Assembly: GCF_000402035.1 (NCBI RefSeq)
Contig: NC_021287.1
Coordinates: forward strand, 434,001 to 498,000
Origin: Caballeronia insecticola
GTDB lineage: Bacteria > Pseudomonadota > Gammaproteobacteria > Burkholderiales > Burkholderiaceae
DNA: 64,000 bases
Direction: 5' to 3'
Below the pieces are notes generated by a model, which saw nothing but the letters and a program-made list of their open reading frames with translations, did not search any database and was not told where the DNA came from. Shown here one piece after another: positions 42,797 to 54,144 of the stretch (within the stretch, counting starts at the first letter, position 1; every line of letters begins with the position of its first letter). The position numbers and the translations under genes are program-made.

Positions 42797-44455
42797 TCAA
42801 TCCTCGTGATAGACATTCGACTTGCGCGTGTCCTTCACGAACAGCATGCCGATCACGAACGTCGCGAGCGCAATCACGATCGGATACCACAAGCCCGAGT
42901 AGATATCGCCCTTGGCCGCGACGATCGCGAACGCCGTCGCCGGCAGGAAGCCGCCGAACCAGCCATTGCCGATGTGATACGGCAGCGACATCGACGTATA
43001 GCGGATCCGCGCGGGGAACATCTCCACCAGCATCGCCGCGATCGGGCCGTAGACCATCGTCACGAAGATCACGAGAATCGTCAGGATCACGATCGCCATC
43101 GGCCAGTTGATCAGCGCTGGATCGGCCTTCGGCGGATAGCCCGCGCTCTTGAGCGTCGTCGCGAGTGTCTTGTCGAAGGTCGCGCCTTGCGCCTTGGCAT
43201 CGGCAGCCTTGCCGTCGTAGGTGTTCACCACCGTTTCGCCGACCTTGATCTGCGCCGGCGTGCCCGCCGGCGCCGCCACGTTCTCGTAGTTCAGGCCCGC
43301 CTTCGACAGCGCACCCTTCGCGATATCGCACGAACTCGTGAACTTCGCCGTGCCCACCGGATTGAACTGGAACGAGCACTCGTCCGGATTGGCGATCACG
43401 ACGATCGGCGACTTCTGCGTCGCGGCTTCGAGCGTCGGATTGGTGTAGTGCGCGAGCGCCTTGAAGAGCGGGAAGAAGGAAAGCGCGGCGATCAGGCAGC
43501 CCGCCATGATGATCGGCTTGCGTCCGATGCGATCCGAGAGCGAACCGAAAAACACGAAGAACGGCGTGCCGATCAGAAGCGCCACAGCCACCATGATGTT
43601 CGCGCTGGTGCCGTCGACCTTCAGCGTCTGCGTCAGGAAGAAGAGCGAATAGAACTGGCCCGTGTACCACACGACCGCCTGGCCGGCCGTCAGACCGAAC
43701 AGCGCGAGCAGCACAATCTTCAGGTTCTTCCACTCGCCGAACGCTTCCGTGAGCGGCGCCTTCGACGTCTTGCCCTCGGCCTTGATGCGCTCGAACACCG
43801 GCGATTCATGCAGCTTCATCCGGATCCACACGGAAATGGCGAGCAGCAGAATCGAAACGAGGAACGGAATGCGCCAGCCCCACGCGCTGAACTGCTCTTC
43901 GCCCATGATCGTGCGCACGGCGAGAATCACGATCAGCGAGATGAACAGGCCGAGCGTCGCCGTGGTCTGGATCCACGCCGTCCACGCGCCGCGCTTGTTC
44001 GACGGCGCATGCTCCGCGACGTAGGTCGCCGCGCCGCCGTACTCGCCGCCGAGCGCGAGACCCTGCAGCAGACGCATCGCGATGAAGATGACCGGCGCCG
44101 CGATGCCGATCGTCGCGTAGCCGGGCAAGAAGCCGATCAGGAACGTCGACAGGCCCATGATCACGATCGTCACGAGGAACGTGTACTTGCGCCCGACCAT
44201 GTCGCCGAGCCGCCCGAACACGATCGCGCCGAATGGACGCACCGCGAAGCCCGCCGCGAAGCCGAGCAGGGTGAAGACGAAAGCGGCCGTCGGATTGACG
44301 CCGGAGAAGAACGTCTTGCTGATATAGACGGCGAGCGAACCCGCCAGATAGAAGTCGTACCACTCGAACACGGTACCGAGCGACGAGGCGAAGATGACTT
44401 TCTTCTCCTCCGCCGTCATCGGTGCGTGCGACACGCGCCCCTCAACCGTAGCCAT
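42797..44455 (-). CDS. MHS-family MFS transporter with an extra soluble insert
   Basis: 552 residues against about 430-450 for usual MHS symporters. Signatures SSLGTVFEWYDFYLAGSLA, GRLGDMVGRKYTF, GGEYGGAATYVAEHAP and DRIGRKPIIMAG. Between the later helices there is an insert of roughly 100 residues (from HYTNPTLEAATQKSP to DPALINWPM) with two Cys, predicted outside the membrane. ATG at 44455 with CAGGAG. It lies downstream of a two-component system on the same strand (231-base gap), which may regulate it. Substrate likely an organic acid, by family only. Confidence 0.92.
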   Translation of the reverse strand: MATVEGRVSHAPMTAEEKKVIFASSLGTVFEWYDFYLAGSLAVYISKTFFSGVNPTAAFVFTLLGFAAGFAVRPFGAIVFGRLGDMVGRKYTFLVTIVIMGLSTFLIGFLPGYATIGIAAPVIFIAMRLLQGLALGGEYGGAATYVAEHAPSNKRGAWTAWIQTTATLGLFISLIVILAVRTIMGEEQFSAWGWRIPFLVSILLLAISVWIRMKLHESPVFERIKAEGKTSKAPLTEAFGEWKNLKIVLLALFGLTAGQAVVWYTGQFYSLFFLTQTLKVDGTSANIMVAVALLIGTPFFVFFGSLSDRIGRKPIIMAGCLIAALSFFPLFKALAHYTNPTLEAATQKSPIVVIANPDECSFQFNPVGTAKFTSSCDIAKGALSKAGLNYENVAAPAGTPAQIKVGETVVNTYDGKAADAKAQGATFDKTLATTLKSAGYPPKADPALINWPMAIVILTILVIFVTMVYGPIAAMLVEMFPARIRYTSMSLPYHIGNGWFGGFLPATAFAIVAAKGDIYSGLWYPIVIALATFVIGMLFVKDTRKSNVYHED

Positions 44456-44686
44456 TAACGTCTCCTGATTTTGATCTTCGAATATGACGGTCCGCGGCAA
44501 CGCGGCTCCGGTGCAACGATTATTGGAACGAAAACTTACGGCGTTCTGACGCGGCTCAGTTTCGGACCGGTCTCGGCGAATTCGACGATCTGTGCGGAAC
44601 TCGCCAATACGTGATGCGAACGGTCGTTTAAGTTCGGCTATTTTCTTTATTCTCGCGCGTACTCGGGGACTTTTCTGCGCTTGCGC

Positions 44687-46279
44687 TCAGGGTTTGTCCC
44701 GGGCAGGAAAAACCCGCTGCAGGCTGACGCGCACGAGGGTTCCGGCGCGGCGCGGGCTGTCCTGATACACATGATCCTCGATGGCGAGCGCGCCGCCGTG
44801 CATCGCCGTGATTTCCTTGACGATGGCAAGACCCAGGCCGCTGCCGTCGCCTTCGCGTCCGAGAATGCGATAGAAGCGCTCGACCACGCGCCCGCGCTCC
44901 GCCGCCGGAATGCCTAGGCCCGTGTCTTCCACTTCGAGATGAACGAGATCGAGATCGGCGTCGTCGGTCCGCACGCGCACGGTGATGCGCCCGCCCGCCG
45001 GCGTGTAGCGGATCGCGTTGTCGATCAGGTTCGACAGCATCTCGCGCAACATCACGACATTGCCTTCCACTTCCACCGGATACGGCGGCTCCTCGTAACC
45101 GAGGTCCATGCCCTTGGCGAGCGCCGCCTGCACCCAGTCGCGCACGGCGAGCCGCGCGAGCGCCGTCAGCTCGATACGCGTGAAGATCTGCCCGGTCGCG
45201 CGATTCTCCGCGCGCGCGAGCGCAAGCAGTTGCGTGACGAGGCGCGCCGCGTGTTCGGAACTGGTCGCGATCTGTTCGAGCGAGCGTTGCACTTCCGCCG
45301 ACACGTCCTGACGCATCGCGAGTTCCGCCTGCATGCGCAGGCCCGCGAGCGGCGTTTTCATCTGATGCGCGGCATCGGCGATAAAGCGCTTCTGGAACTC
45401 CATGTTCTGTTCGAGGCGCGTGAGCAGATCGTTGAACGAGGCGACCAGCGGCGCGATCTCCGGCGGCGCGCGGCCCGCTTCGAGCGGCGAGAGATCGTCG
45501 GGGCGGCGCGCGCGGATGTTCGACTGCAGCGCGTGCAGCGGCGCAAGCCCGCGCGAAAGCCCGAACCACACGAGGATGATCGCGAGCGGCAGGATCACGA
45601 ACTGCGGCAGGATCACGCCCTTGATGATGTCGTTGGCGAGCTGGCTGCGCTTGTCGAGCGTCTCGGCCACCTGCACGAGCACGGGCTGCCGGCTTTCCGG
45701 GTCGCGTCCGGGCGCGAGACCCGGCAGATCGACAGTTGTATACGCGACGCGAATGTCGTTGCCGCGCAGCACGTCGTCGCGAAATTCGACGATGCCCGGC
45801 TGCGGACGATCGTCGTCGTGCGGCAGCGGCATGTCGCGATCGCCGCCGACCAGTTCACCGCGCGCGCCGAGCACCTGAAAGAACACGCTGTCGACGTTGT
45901 CGGCGCGCAGGAAATCGCGCGTGGCGTCCGGCAGGCGCAACTCGGCGACGCCATTGACCGGCTGGATCTGACGCGCGAGCACGTAGGCGTCGGCTTCGAG
46001 CGCGCGGTCGAACGGCCCGTTCGCGATGGATTTCGCGACGAGATACGTCACCGCGATGCTCATCGGCCAGAGCAGCAGCAGCGGCGCGAGCATCCAGTCG
46101 AGAATTTCGCCGAAGAGCGAGCGCGGATGCGCTTCGTCGTCGGGTTCGAGTTCGTCGGGCGGCGCGAACGGATTGGCGTAGCGGGCGTCGCGCTGCGCGT
46201 CGGAATCGACGGCGGGGACGGCGCTCGCTTCGGCGTGATCCTTCGACGCGCGGGGTTCGGTGGAAGCGGGCGACGCCAT
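44687..46279 (-). CDS. Sensor histidine kinase (TctE/QseC-like)
   Basis: 530 residues. Polar N-terminal tail of about 55, TM1 (about 62-82), periplasmic sensor domain (about 85-220), TM2 (about 222-241), HAMP, HisKA with phospho-acceptor H305 in ADAAHQMKTPLAGLR, and HATPase with N box SNLIDNAIRYTP and G boxes DTGLGIP and GSGLGLAIVKEI. It begins 9 bases after the response regulator. TctE-type kinases sense tricarboxylates in some bacteria; the ligand here is not known. Confidence 0.94.
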   Translation of the reverse strand: MASPASTEPRASKDHAEASAVPAVDSDAQRDARYANPFAPPDELEPDDEAHPRSLFGEILDWMLAPLLLLWPMSIAVTYLVAKSIANGPFDRALEADAYVLARQIQPVNGVAELRLPDATRDFLRADNVDSVFFQVLGARGELVGGDRDMPLPHDDDRPQPGIVEFRDDVLRGNDIRVAYTTVDLPGLAPGRDPESRQPVLVQVAETLDKRSQLANDIIKGVILPQFVILPLAIILVWFGLSRGLAPLHALQSNIRARRPDDLSPLEAGRAPPEIAPLVASFNDLLTRLEQNMEFQKRFIADAAHQMKTPLAGLRMQAELAMRQDVSAEVQRSLEQIATSSEHAARLVTQLLALARAENRATGQIFTRIELTALARLAVRDWVQAALAKGMDLGYEEPPYPVEVEGNVVMLREMLSNLIDNAIRYTPAGGRITVRVRTDDADLDLVHLEVEDTGLGIPAAERGRVVERFYRILGREGDGSGLGLAIVKEITAMHGGALAIEDHVYQDSPRRAGTLVRVSLQRVFPARDKP

Positions 46280-46288
46280 GCAGCCTGC

Positions 46289-47017
46289 TTATTTGAAGTG
46301 ATGGCTGGCGGCTTCCCCGGACGGCGGCGGGCTCGCACCGTTGCCCGCCGCGACCGCTTTCTCGAGCGTGTAGCCGAGGCCGCGCACCGTGATGATCTTC
46401 GCGCCGCTCGGCTCGATCTTCTTGCGCAGCCGGTGCACGTAGACCTCAATCGCGTTGTTGCTGACTTCCTCGCCCCATTCGCACAGATGATTGACGAGTT
46501 GTTCCTTCGACACGAGCCGGCCGGTCCGCTGCAGCAGCACTTCGAGCACGCCCAGTTCGCGCGCGGAGAGGTCGATCACCTGATCGCCGATGGTCGCAAT
46601 CCGCCCGACCTGATCGAAGGAGAGCGAGCCGTGCTTCACGACCGTCGGGCCGCCGCCCGCGCCGCGCCGCGTGAGCGCACGCACGCGGGCTTCGAGTTCG
46701 TTCAGCGCGAAGGGTTTGGCCATGTAGTCGTCCGCGCCGAGATCCAGGCCCTTCACGCGTTCGTCGACGGAATCGGCGGCCGTGAGAATCAGCACCGGCA
46801 TCTGGGAATTGCGTGCGCGCAGGCGCCGCAGCACTTCCAGACCGGGCATGAGCGGCAGCCCGAGATCGAGGATCAGGAGGTCGAAAGGCTGCAGCGAAAG
46901 CGCGGTGTCCGCCTCGACGCCGTGCCTGACATGGTCGACGGCGTATCCCGATTGGCGGAGTGATCGGACGAGGCCGTCCGCGAGTATGCTGTCGTCTTCG
47001 GCAATGAGGATTCGCAT
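46289..47017 (-). CDS. OmpR-family response regulator (TctD/QseB-like)
   Basis: 242 residues. Receiver domain with acidic pair E7/D8/D9, phospho-acceptor D51 (LLILDLGLP) and K101 (YMAKPF); C-terminal winged-helix DNA-binding domain ([35 protein letters not shown]). The tail of about 20 residues is polar. ATG at 47017. First gene of an operon with the sensor kinase; divergent from recA. Confidence 0.95.
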   Translation of the reverse strand: MRILIAEDDSILADGLVRSLRQSGYAVDHVRHGVEADTALSLQPFDLLILDLGLPLMPGLEVLRRLRARNSQMPVLILTAADSVDERVKGLDLGADDYMAKPFALNELEARVRALTRRGAGGGPTVVKHGSLSFDQVGRIATIGDQVIDLSARELGVLEVLLQRTGRLVSKEQLVNHLCEWGEEVSNNAIEVYVHRLRKKIEPSGAKIITVRGLGYTLEKAVAAGNGASPPPSGEAASHHFK

Positions 47018-47170
47018 CGTCGTGTGCGCCTTTGTGCGCCAGGCATGCGCGATGAAGCGCAGCGGCATTGCCGGCACCGTCTGTCGCCCGGCGCGGCGGT
47101 CTCCAGGTGTTTTGGGTTTTTGCGCGGCTCGTGCGGCGTGGCAAAAAAACGCCTGCCACGACAATCTAGC

Positions 47171-47200
47171 TTGCAAAAACTACTGTTTTTTTATACAGTG
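47171..47200 (+). promoter_or_regulatory. recA promoter with LexA box
   Basis: TTGCAA (47171-47176), 17 bases, TACAGT (47194-47199). The LexA site TACTGTTTTTTTATACAGTG (47181-47200) fits CTGT-N8-ACAG and covers spacer and -10, so LexA would block transcription until DNA damage. The leader to the recA ATG is about 95 bases. Confidence 0.92.
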
Positions 47201-47300
47201 TCTGCGTGAGTGCCGAAGGTGGATTTCATCTGCTCGTCGAGCGTGTGAAAAGCCCGTGCGCACTGCCTCAGACGCCGTTCATCATAGCAAAGGACGATTC

Positions 47301-48371
47301 ATGGAAGAAAGCAAGAAAGGCCCGGCTGGAATGACTGCGGAAAAGAGCAAGGCCCTGGCCGCCGCGCTCTCGCAGATCGAAAAGCAATTCGGCAAAGGGT
47401 CGATCATGCGGCTCGGCGCAGGTGAGGCGGTCGAAGACATCCAGGTGGTCTCCACCGGTTCGCTCGGACTGGACATTGCGCTCGGCGTCGGCGGCTTGCC
47501 GCGCGGCCGTGTCGTGGAAATCTACGGTCCGGAGTCGTCGGGCAAGACCACGCTCACGTTGCAGGTGATCGCCGAAATGCAGAAGCTCGGCGGCACGGCG
47601 GCGTTTATCGACGCGGAACACGCGCTCGACGTCCAGTACGCGGGCAAGCTCGGCGTGAACGTGCAGGAACTGCTGATCTCGCAGCCGGACACGGGCGAGC
47701 AGGCGCTGGAAATCGCGGACGCGCTGGTGCGCTCCGGCTCCATCGACATGATCGTCATCGACTCCGTCGCGGCGCTCGTGCCGAAGGCGGAAATCGAAGG
47801 CGAAATGGGCGACTCGCTGCCCGGTCTGCAAGCGCGTTTGATGTCGCAGGCGCTGCGCAAGCTCACCGGCACGATCAAGCGCACGAACTGTCTGGTCATC
47901 TTCATCAACCAGATCCGCATGAAGATCGGCGTGATGTTCGGCAATCCGGAAACCACCACGGGCGGTAACGCGCTGAAGTTCTACTCGTCGGTGCGTCTCG
48001 ATATCCGCCGCATCGGTTCGATCAAGAAGAACGACGAAGTCATCGGCAACGAGACGCGCGTGAAGGTCGTGAAGAACAAGGTGGCGCCGCCGTTCCGCGA
48101 GGCCATCTTCGACATTCTTTATGGCGAGGGCATCTCGCGTCAGGGCGAAATCATCGACCTGGGCGTGCAGGCCAAGCTCGTCGACAAAGCAGGCGCCTGG
48201 TACAGCTATAACGGCGATCGCATCGGTCAGGGCAAGGACAACGCGCGTGAATTCCTGCGCGAGAATCCGGACATCGCCCGCGAGATCGAGAACAAGATCC
48301 GCGAATCGCTGGGCGTGGCTGCAATGGGCGAAGCCGTCGTCGCGGGCGCCGCAGTGGCGGACGACGAGTAA
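47301..48371 (+). CDS. recA: Recombinase A
   Basis: 356 residues. Strand-exchange ATPase and co-protease for LexA. Walker A GPESSGKT (about 76-83), Walker [12 protein letters not shown]2 loop region [27 protein letters not shown] at 47301 with AAGGA 7 bases upstream. SOS-controlled by the LexA box. recX follows after 29 bases, probably read through. Confidence 0.99.
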   Translation: MEESKKGPAGMTAEKSKALAAALSQIEKQFGKGSIMRLGAGEAVEDIQVVSTGSLGLDIALGVGGLPRGRVVEIYGPESSGKTTLTLQVIAEMQKLGGTAAFIDAEHALDVQYAGKLGVNVQELLISQPDTGEQALEIADALVRSGSIDMIVIDSVAALVPKAEIEGEMGDSLPGLQARLMSQALRKLTGTIKRTNCLVIFINQIRMKIGVMFGNPETTTGGNALKFYSSVRLDIRRIGSIKKNDEVIGNETRVKVVKNKVAPPFREAIFDILYGEGISRQGEIIDLGVQAKLVDKAGAWYSYNGDRIGQGKDNAREFLRENPDIAREIENKIRESLGVAAMGEAVVAGAAVADDE

Positions 48372-48400
48372 GCCATCGAGCTTGAAGAGCCTGAAGGACG

Positions 48401-49432
48401 ATGCTGAAGCGCCGGTTCGGATCGAAGGCTGACAAGGCGGAACAAGGAGCCGATGACGGCTCCGGATCCGCCGATTCCGCCGATCGCTACGAACGAAGCA
48501 GCGAAAGACGTGGCGCATCGTCAAAGTCGAACGGCTTTGGCCGCAGTAACAAGCAACGCGCCGACGCGAAGTCATCCGCGTCGGCGCGTCGCGTTTCAGG
48601 GGCGGTCGAAGCAAATGCCGATGGCAACGCGGGCGGCTATCCCGATAGCGCACCGCGCCCGCCCGCCGAAACCGCAGCCGACCGAGCGGCACGCCTCGAA
48701 CGCGCTCGCGCACTGTTGAAGCAGGCGAGCGATCAACCCCGAGCGGTCCGCCCGGAACCTGCGCCGAACTCGTCCGCGCCAGCAGGCAAACGCGCCGAAC
48801 CAGACCTCACACCGTTCGAAGACGCCGATCCGTTCGAGCCCTTCGAGCAATGCGCACCGCCCGAAGAGCCTGTCGATACCTCGGGCGAACCGGTGTACAG
48901 CCGCTCCAGCCAGCGCACCCGCAAGACATCCGTCGCGCAGGTCAACGATCCCAATCATCCCAAGCGCCCGCAACGCTCGCTCAAAGGGCGCGCGCTCGCT
49001 TATCTCTCGCGTCGCGAATACAGTCGCGCGGAGTTATCGCGAAAGCTGCGTCCCTATGCCGAGGAAGCCGACTCGCTCGAAGCGCTGCTCGACAGCCTCG
49101 AGCGCGATGGCTGGCTGTCGAACGAACGCTTTGTTGAGAGCGTCGTGCATCGGCGGGCGTCGCGTATGGGCGGCGGCAGGATCGTCAGCGAACTGAAGCG
49201 GCATGCAGTGGGCGAAGCGCTCATCAGCGAAACAGCCGACAAGCTCGCCCAGACCGAGACCGCGCGTGCCAAGGCCGTATGGGACAGGAAGTACGGCGTC
49301 CTGCCCGAGACGCCTACCGAGCGCGCCAGGCAGGCGCGCTTCCTCGCGGCGCGCGGTTTTTCGAGCGGCACCATCGGCAAGATCCTCAAGGGCGGTGACG
49401 AAGACTGGGCCGAAGAGATCGTCGACGATTGA
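48401..49432 (+). CDS. recX: Regulatory protein RecX with a long disordered N-terminal extension
   Basis: 343 residues, about twice the usual RecX. The RecX core spans about 192-343 (RSLKGRALAYLSRREYSRAELSRKL, LLDSLERDGWLSNERFVESVV, FLAARGFSSGTIGKIL), three helical repeats that bind in the RecA filament groove and inhibit it. The first 190 residues are polar, Ser/Ala/Arg/Pro-rich and without predicted fold. The frame is open from the ATG at 48401 and base composition is uniform, so the extension is probably real, though an internal start near the core is possible. Confidence 0.92.
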   Translation: MLKRRFGSKADKAEQGADDGSGSADSADRYERSSERRGASSKSNGFGRSNKQRADAKSSASARRVSGAVEANADGNAGGYPDSAPRPPAETAADRAARLERARALLKQASDQPRAVRPEPAPNSSAPAGKRAEPDLTPFEDADPFEPFEQCAPPEEPVDTSGEPVYSRSSQRTRKTSVAQVNDPNHPKRPQRSLKGRALAYLSRREYSRAELSRKLRPYAEEADSLEALLDSLERDGWLSNERFVESVVHRRASRMGGGRIVSELKRHAVGEALISETADKLAQTETARAKAVWDRKYGVLPETPTERARQARFLAARGFSSGTIGKILKGGDEDWAEEIVDD

Positions 49433-49559
49433 GTTTCACGCTCAACGTCGCGCGCGAGGTCACTTGCAATGTCACACGCTGTCACAACGCTCATCGCCAG
49501 CCGCTTATCGCACGCACGTTCCAATTGAGTGGAGCATGCCAGGCCTGAAATACCCAATA

Positions 49560-49568
49560 TGCTAAAAT
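49560..49568 (+). promoter_or_regulatory. Candidate extended -10 promoter for the DUF2889 gene
   Basis: TGC TAAAAT (49560-49568), an extended -10 element with a poor -35; start expected near 49575, 27 bases before the ATG. A local AT-rich dip in the 169-base gap after recX. Confidence 0.5.
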
Positions 49569-49601
49569 TCTTCGGTTTCCCCGTACCGGCTCACGTTCAG
49601 C

Positions 49602-50255
49602 ATGCCTCTTTCGCCTCCCGCTCCGCGACAATTGCGCCATCGCCGCGCGATTCGGCTGGAAGCGTTCGAGCGTGACGACGGGCTGTGGGACATCGAAGCC
49701 TGTCTAACCGATGAGAAGCCGCGCGACGTTCGCCTCGCGACGGGCGTCCGGCCACACGGCCTGCCGATCCATGAACTCTGGCTGCGCATCACCATCGACC
49801 GCAAGCTCACTATCGTCGACGCCGAAGCGTCGTCGGACTGGTCGCCCTATGGCGGCTTGTGCGCTGAGTCGAATTCCGCGTATCGCAAGCTCATCGGTCT
49901 CAATCTGCTCCAAAGTTTCCGCCGCGAAGCCAGCAAGGTGCTGCGCGGCGCGGCCGGCTGCACGCATCTCACCGAGTTGTGCGGCGTTTTTCCGACCGCT
50001 GCCATCCAGGCATTCGCGGGCGAAGTCTGGAAGATCGAGGACGGCAATCCGTTCAGGCAAGCCGACGAAGCCGGTGCCCGCACGAGCGCGCCGCAGGACG
50101 AGCCGCCTTTTCAGCTCGGCCGTTGCCACGCGTTGCGCTTCGACGGTCCCGCTGTCAAAGAGTATTACCCGCGCTGGTTCGGTTATGCGCCTGCCGAGCC
50201 TTCCGAAAAGGGAACGGCCGCCGAGGACAGGGCGGAGACAAAGTCCGCCTCGTAG
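49602..50255 (+). CDS. DUF2889-family protein
   Basis: 217 residues, soluble. Conserved features: RHRRAIRLEAFERDDGLWDIEACLTDEKPRDV at the N-terminus, HELWLRITID, and a Cys/His-containing middle AAGCTHLTELCGVFPTAAIQ. The family has no proven function. The position between recA-recX and sucC is typical for Burkholderiales as I recall. Acidic polar C-terminal tail. ATG at 49602, ribosome site weak. Confidence 0.87.
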   Translation: MPLSPPAPRQLRHRRAIRLEAFERDDGLWDIEACLTDEKPRDVRLATGVRPHGLPIHELWLRITIDRKLTIVDAEASSDWSPYGGLCAESNSAYRKLIGLNLLQSFRREASKVLRGAAGCTHLTELCGVFPTAAIQAFAGEVWKIEDGNPFRQADEAGARTSAPQDEPPFQLGRCHALRFDGPAVKEYYPRWFGYAPAEPSEKGTAAEDRAETKSAS

Positions 50256-50364
50256 CGCGCAGGCAGCGCTCGCGCGGACGCACGACATTCAAACAAGAAT
50301 CGAAAGAATCAACGGTTCAAGCAAATAGAAGTTCACTCCAACTCTCAGACTGAAGGAATCACGC

Positions 50365-51531
<1,167 letters not shown>

Positions 51532-51636
51532 GCGCGAGCTTGCGAGCCTCAAGAGAGCGTTCCACCAGATACGAATGGCGGCGCGTGCTTTCCATATGCG
51601 AGAGCACCGCGACGCCAAACGAACAGAGGTCACTAC

Positions 51637-52518
51637 ATGTCGATTCTGATCAACAAAGACACGAAGGTCATCACGCAGGGCATCACCGGCAAGACCGGCC
51701 AGTTCCACACGCGCGCTTGCCGCGAATACGCGAACGGCCGCGAAGCGTACGTCGCAGGTGTGAACCCGAAGAAAGCCGGCGAAGATTTCGAAGGCATTCC
51801 GATCTACGCGAGCGTCAAGGAAGCGAAGGCTGAAACGGGCGCAACCGTTTCGGTCATCTACGTGCCGCCGGCAGGTGCTGCCGCCGCGATCTGGGAAGCC
51901 GTCGAGGCCGATCTCGATCTCGCGATCTGCATCACGGAAGGCATTCCGGTTCGCGACATGCTGGAAATCAAGGACCGCATGCGCCGCGAAAACCGCAAGA
52001 CGCTGCTGCTCGGACCGAACTGCCCCGGCACGATCACGCCGGACGAGCTGAAGATCGGCATCATGCCGGGCCACATCCACAAGAAGGGCCGCATTGGCGT
52101 GGTGTCGCGTTCAGGCACGCTGACGTACGAAGCGGTCGGTCAGTTGACGGCGCTGGGTCTCGGCCAGTCGTCGGCGGTCGGTATCGGCGGCGATCCGATC
52201 AACGGTCTCAAGCACATCGACGTGATGCAGATGTTCAACGACGATCCCGAAACGGACGCCGTCATCATGATCGGCGAGATCGGCGGTCCGGACGAAGCGA
52301 ACGCCGCTTACTGGATCAAGGACAACATGAAGAAGCCGGTCGTCGGCTTCATCGCGGGCGTGACGGCGCCTCCGGGCAAGCGCATGGGCCACGCAGGCGC
52401 GCTGATCTCGGGCGGTGCGGACACGGCGGATGCCAAGCTCGAAATCATGGACGCGTGCGGCATCAAGGTCACGAAGAACCCGTCGGAAATGGCGCGTCTT
52501 CTGAAGTCCGTGCTGTAA
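51637..52518 (+). CDS. sucD: Succinyl-CoA synthetase alpha subunit
   Basis: 293 residues, partner of SucC. N-terminal CoA-binding Rossmann domain ([40 protein letters not shown]), then the ligase domain with the phospho-histidine in [13 protein letters not shown]. Start ATG at 51637 preceded by AGAGGTCACTAC. A strong terminator follows about 90 bases downstream. Confidence 0.98.
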   Translation: MSILINKDTKVITQGITGKTGQFHTRACREYANGREAYVAGVNPKKAGEDFEGIPIYASVKEAKAETGATVSVIYVPPAGAAAAIWEAVEADLDLAICITEGIPVRDMLEIKDRMRRENRKTLLLGPNCPGTITPDELKIGIMPGHIHKKGRIGVVSRSGTLTYEAVGQLTALGLGQSSAVGIGGDPINGLKHIDVMQMFNDDPETDAVIMIGEIGGPDEANAAYWIKDNMKKPVVGFIAGVTAPPGKRMGHAGALISGGADTADAKLEIMDACGIKVTKNPSEMARLLKSVL

Positions 52519-52604
52519 GGAGTCCGGCAAAAAGCGCGAGGGTTTGGTACTCTTACTGATTCCTTTCGCACCAGCCTGAAAAGCGGCCGACCAAACGGCC
52601 GAAC

Positions 52605-52637
52605 AAAAGCGAGGGAGCATTGCTTCCTCGCTTTTTT
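52605..52637 (+). terminator. Terminator of sucCD
   Basis: 14-base stem 52605-52618 / 52622-52635 (AAAAGCGAGGGAGC with one G-U pair) and a T-run to 52637. It ends 29 bases before the TerC start codon. Confidence 0.93.
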
Positions 52638-52666
52638 CATTTCGGCCGCTCATTTTGCTTCACTCC

Positions 52667-53377
52667 ATGCTTGAATTCTTCTCGACGCTTCACTGGGGCG
52701 CGGTCGTTCAGATCATCGTGATCGACATTCTGCTCGGCGGCGACAATGCCGTGGTCATCGCGCTCGCCTGCCGCAATCTGCCGGACAAACAGCGCACGCG
52801 CGGCATCGTGCTCGGCACGCTCGGCGCGATCGTGCTGCGCGTCGTGCTGATCGCCTTCGCGGTCATGTTGCTCGATATCCCGTTCCTCAAATTCCTGGGC
52901 GGCCTGCTGCTTCTGTGGATCGGCGTGAAGCTGATGCAGCCCGATCATGACGAGCATGAAATCAGCGCGTCGGACCGGCTGTGGGCGGCGGTGAAGACCA
53001 TCATCATCGCGGATGCGGTGATGAGTCTCGATAACGTGATCGCGATTGCGGGCGCGGCGGAAGCGGCCGATCCGCGTCACCGGCTGACGCTGGTGATCTT
53101 CGGGCTCGTGGTAAGCATTCCGCTGATCGTGTGGGGCAGCACGCTGGTGCTGAAGCTGCTCGATCGTTTCCCGGCCGTCGTGCTGCTCGGCGCGGGGCTG
53201 CTCGGATGGATCGCGGGCGGTCTTATCATCGACGATCCCTTTATCGATCGCTGGCCCGCGCTCAATACCGAATTCGCCATCTACGCGGCGCGCGTGGGCG
53301 GCGCGTTGCTGGTCGTCGGCGTGGGCTGGCTGCTCAAGCGCCGCGCGCTCGCTGAAGGGAATCGCGCGGCGGGTTGA
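52667..53377 (+). CDS. TerC-family integral membrane protein
   Basis: 236 residues, about seven membrane helices. TerC core: IIVIDILLGGDNAVVIALACRNLP and IIADAVMSLDNVIAIAGAA carry the paired acidic residues of the family; YjbE/TerC proteins are linked to tellurite resistance and to Mn2+ or Ca2+ export. ATG at 52667 (MLEFFSTLHW) is preferred over TTG at 52655. It starts close behind the sucCD terminator with no clear ribosome site. Confidence 0.93.
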   Translation: MLEFFSTLHWGAVVQIIVIDILLGGDNAVVIALACRNLPDKQRTRGIVLGTLGAIVLRVVLIAFAVMLLDIPFLKFLGGLLLLWIGVKLMQPDHDEHEISASDRLWAAVKTIIIADAVMSLDNVIAIAGAAEAADPRHRLTLVIFGLVVSIPLIVWGSTLVLKLLDRFPAVVLLGAGLLGWIAGGLIIDDPFIDRWPALNTEFAIYAARVGGALLVVGVGWLLKRRALAEGNRAAG

Positions 53378-53451
53378 TTCGGTTCGAACCGTCGCGCGGG
53401 CTTAGGCCGTTTGGCCGACTGCCGCTCGTTCCGCGCCCTGAATACGATTGA

Positions 53452-53487
53452 AGCGTCCTGTCCGCATTGCGCGGCAGGGCGCTTTTT
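53452..53487 (+). terminator. Terminator of the TerC gene
   Basis: AGCGTCCTG-T-CCGC (53452-53465) pairs with GCGGCAGGGCGCT (53471-53483) with one bulge and a G-U pair, followed by TTTTTCGTTT. The pilin gene begins 19 bases later. Confidence 0.85.
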
Positions 53488-53505
53488 CGTTTCTCAGGAG
53501 CAGCA

Positions 53506-54096
53506 ATGACGACGATGGTTTGTAGTTTCAACGCGCCGTGGGCACGGCGCACGGTGTGGCTCCGCCGCGTGAAGAAGGCGTGGACGCGCGGCTTCACGCT
53601 GATCGAACTGATGATCGTGCTGGCGATCGTCGGCGTGGTCGCGGCGTATGCGATCCCCGCGTATCAGGACTATCTGGCGCGCAGCCGCGTGGGCGAGGGC
53701 ATCGCGCTGGCGGCATCGGCGCGGCTCGCGGTGGCGGAGAACGCGGCGAGCGGGGCGGATCTCGCGGGCGGTTACGCGTCGCCGCCGGGCACGCGCAATG
53801 TCGAGTCGATTCACGTCGACAGCGATACCGGCCAGATCACGATCGCGTACTCGACGCGCGTCGCGCCCGCGGGCTCGAACACGCTCGTGCTCGTGCCTTC
53901 GACACCCGACAACGCCGAGACGCCCACCGCGCGCATCGCGCTCGCACGCGGCGCGGTGCAGGCGGGCTCGGTGACGTGGGAATGCTTCGCGGCCACCAAG
54001 ACGGCGTCGGCGCTTCCCGCGCCGGGTGCGGGTCCGCTGCCCACGCCCGCGCCGACCTTGCCAAGCAACCTCGCGCCGCCGGAGTGCCGCGCGTAA
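53506..54096 (+). CDS. Type IV pilin-like protein with long leader and Pro-rich tail
   Basis: 196 residues. Class III signal: ...[35 protein letters not shown], cleavage before F30 and E at +5, as needed for PilD processing. With ATG 53506 (AGGAG 5 bases upstream) the leader is 29 residues, long for a type IVa pilin; an internal GTG at 53569 would give an 8-residue leader. Cys160 and Cys194 can form the D-loop disulfide and enclose a Pro/Ala-rich segment (about 171-192), a typical O-glycosylation region. The next gene encodes a PglL-type glycosyltransferase. Confidence 0.93.
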   Translation: MTTMVCSFNAPWARRTVWLRRVKKAWTRGFTLIELMIVLAIVGVVAAYAIPAYQDYLARSRVGEGIALAASARLAVAENAASGADLAGGYASPPGTRNVESIHVDSDTGQITIAYSTRVAPAGSNTLVLVPSTPDNAETPTARIALARGAVQAGSVTWECFAATKTASALPAPGAGPLPTPAPTLPSNLAPPECRA

Positions 54097-54144
54097 GCCG
54101 TGCGAGAGAGCGCAACGCATGAGACGGGCGCGGCGGCAGGATGG

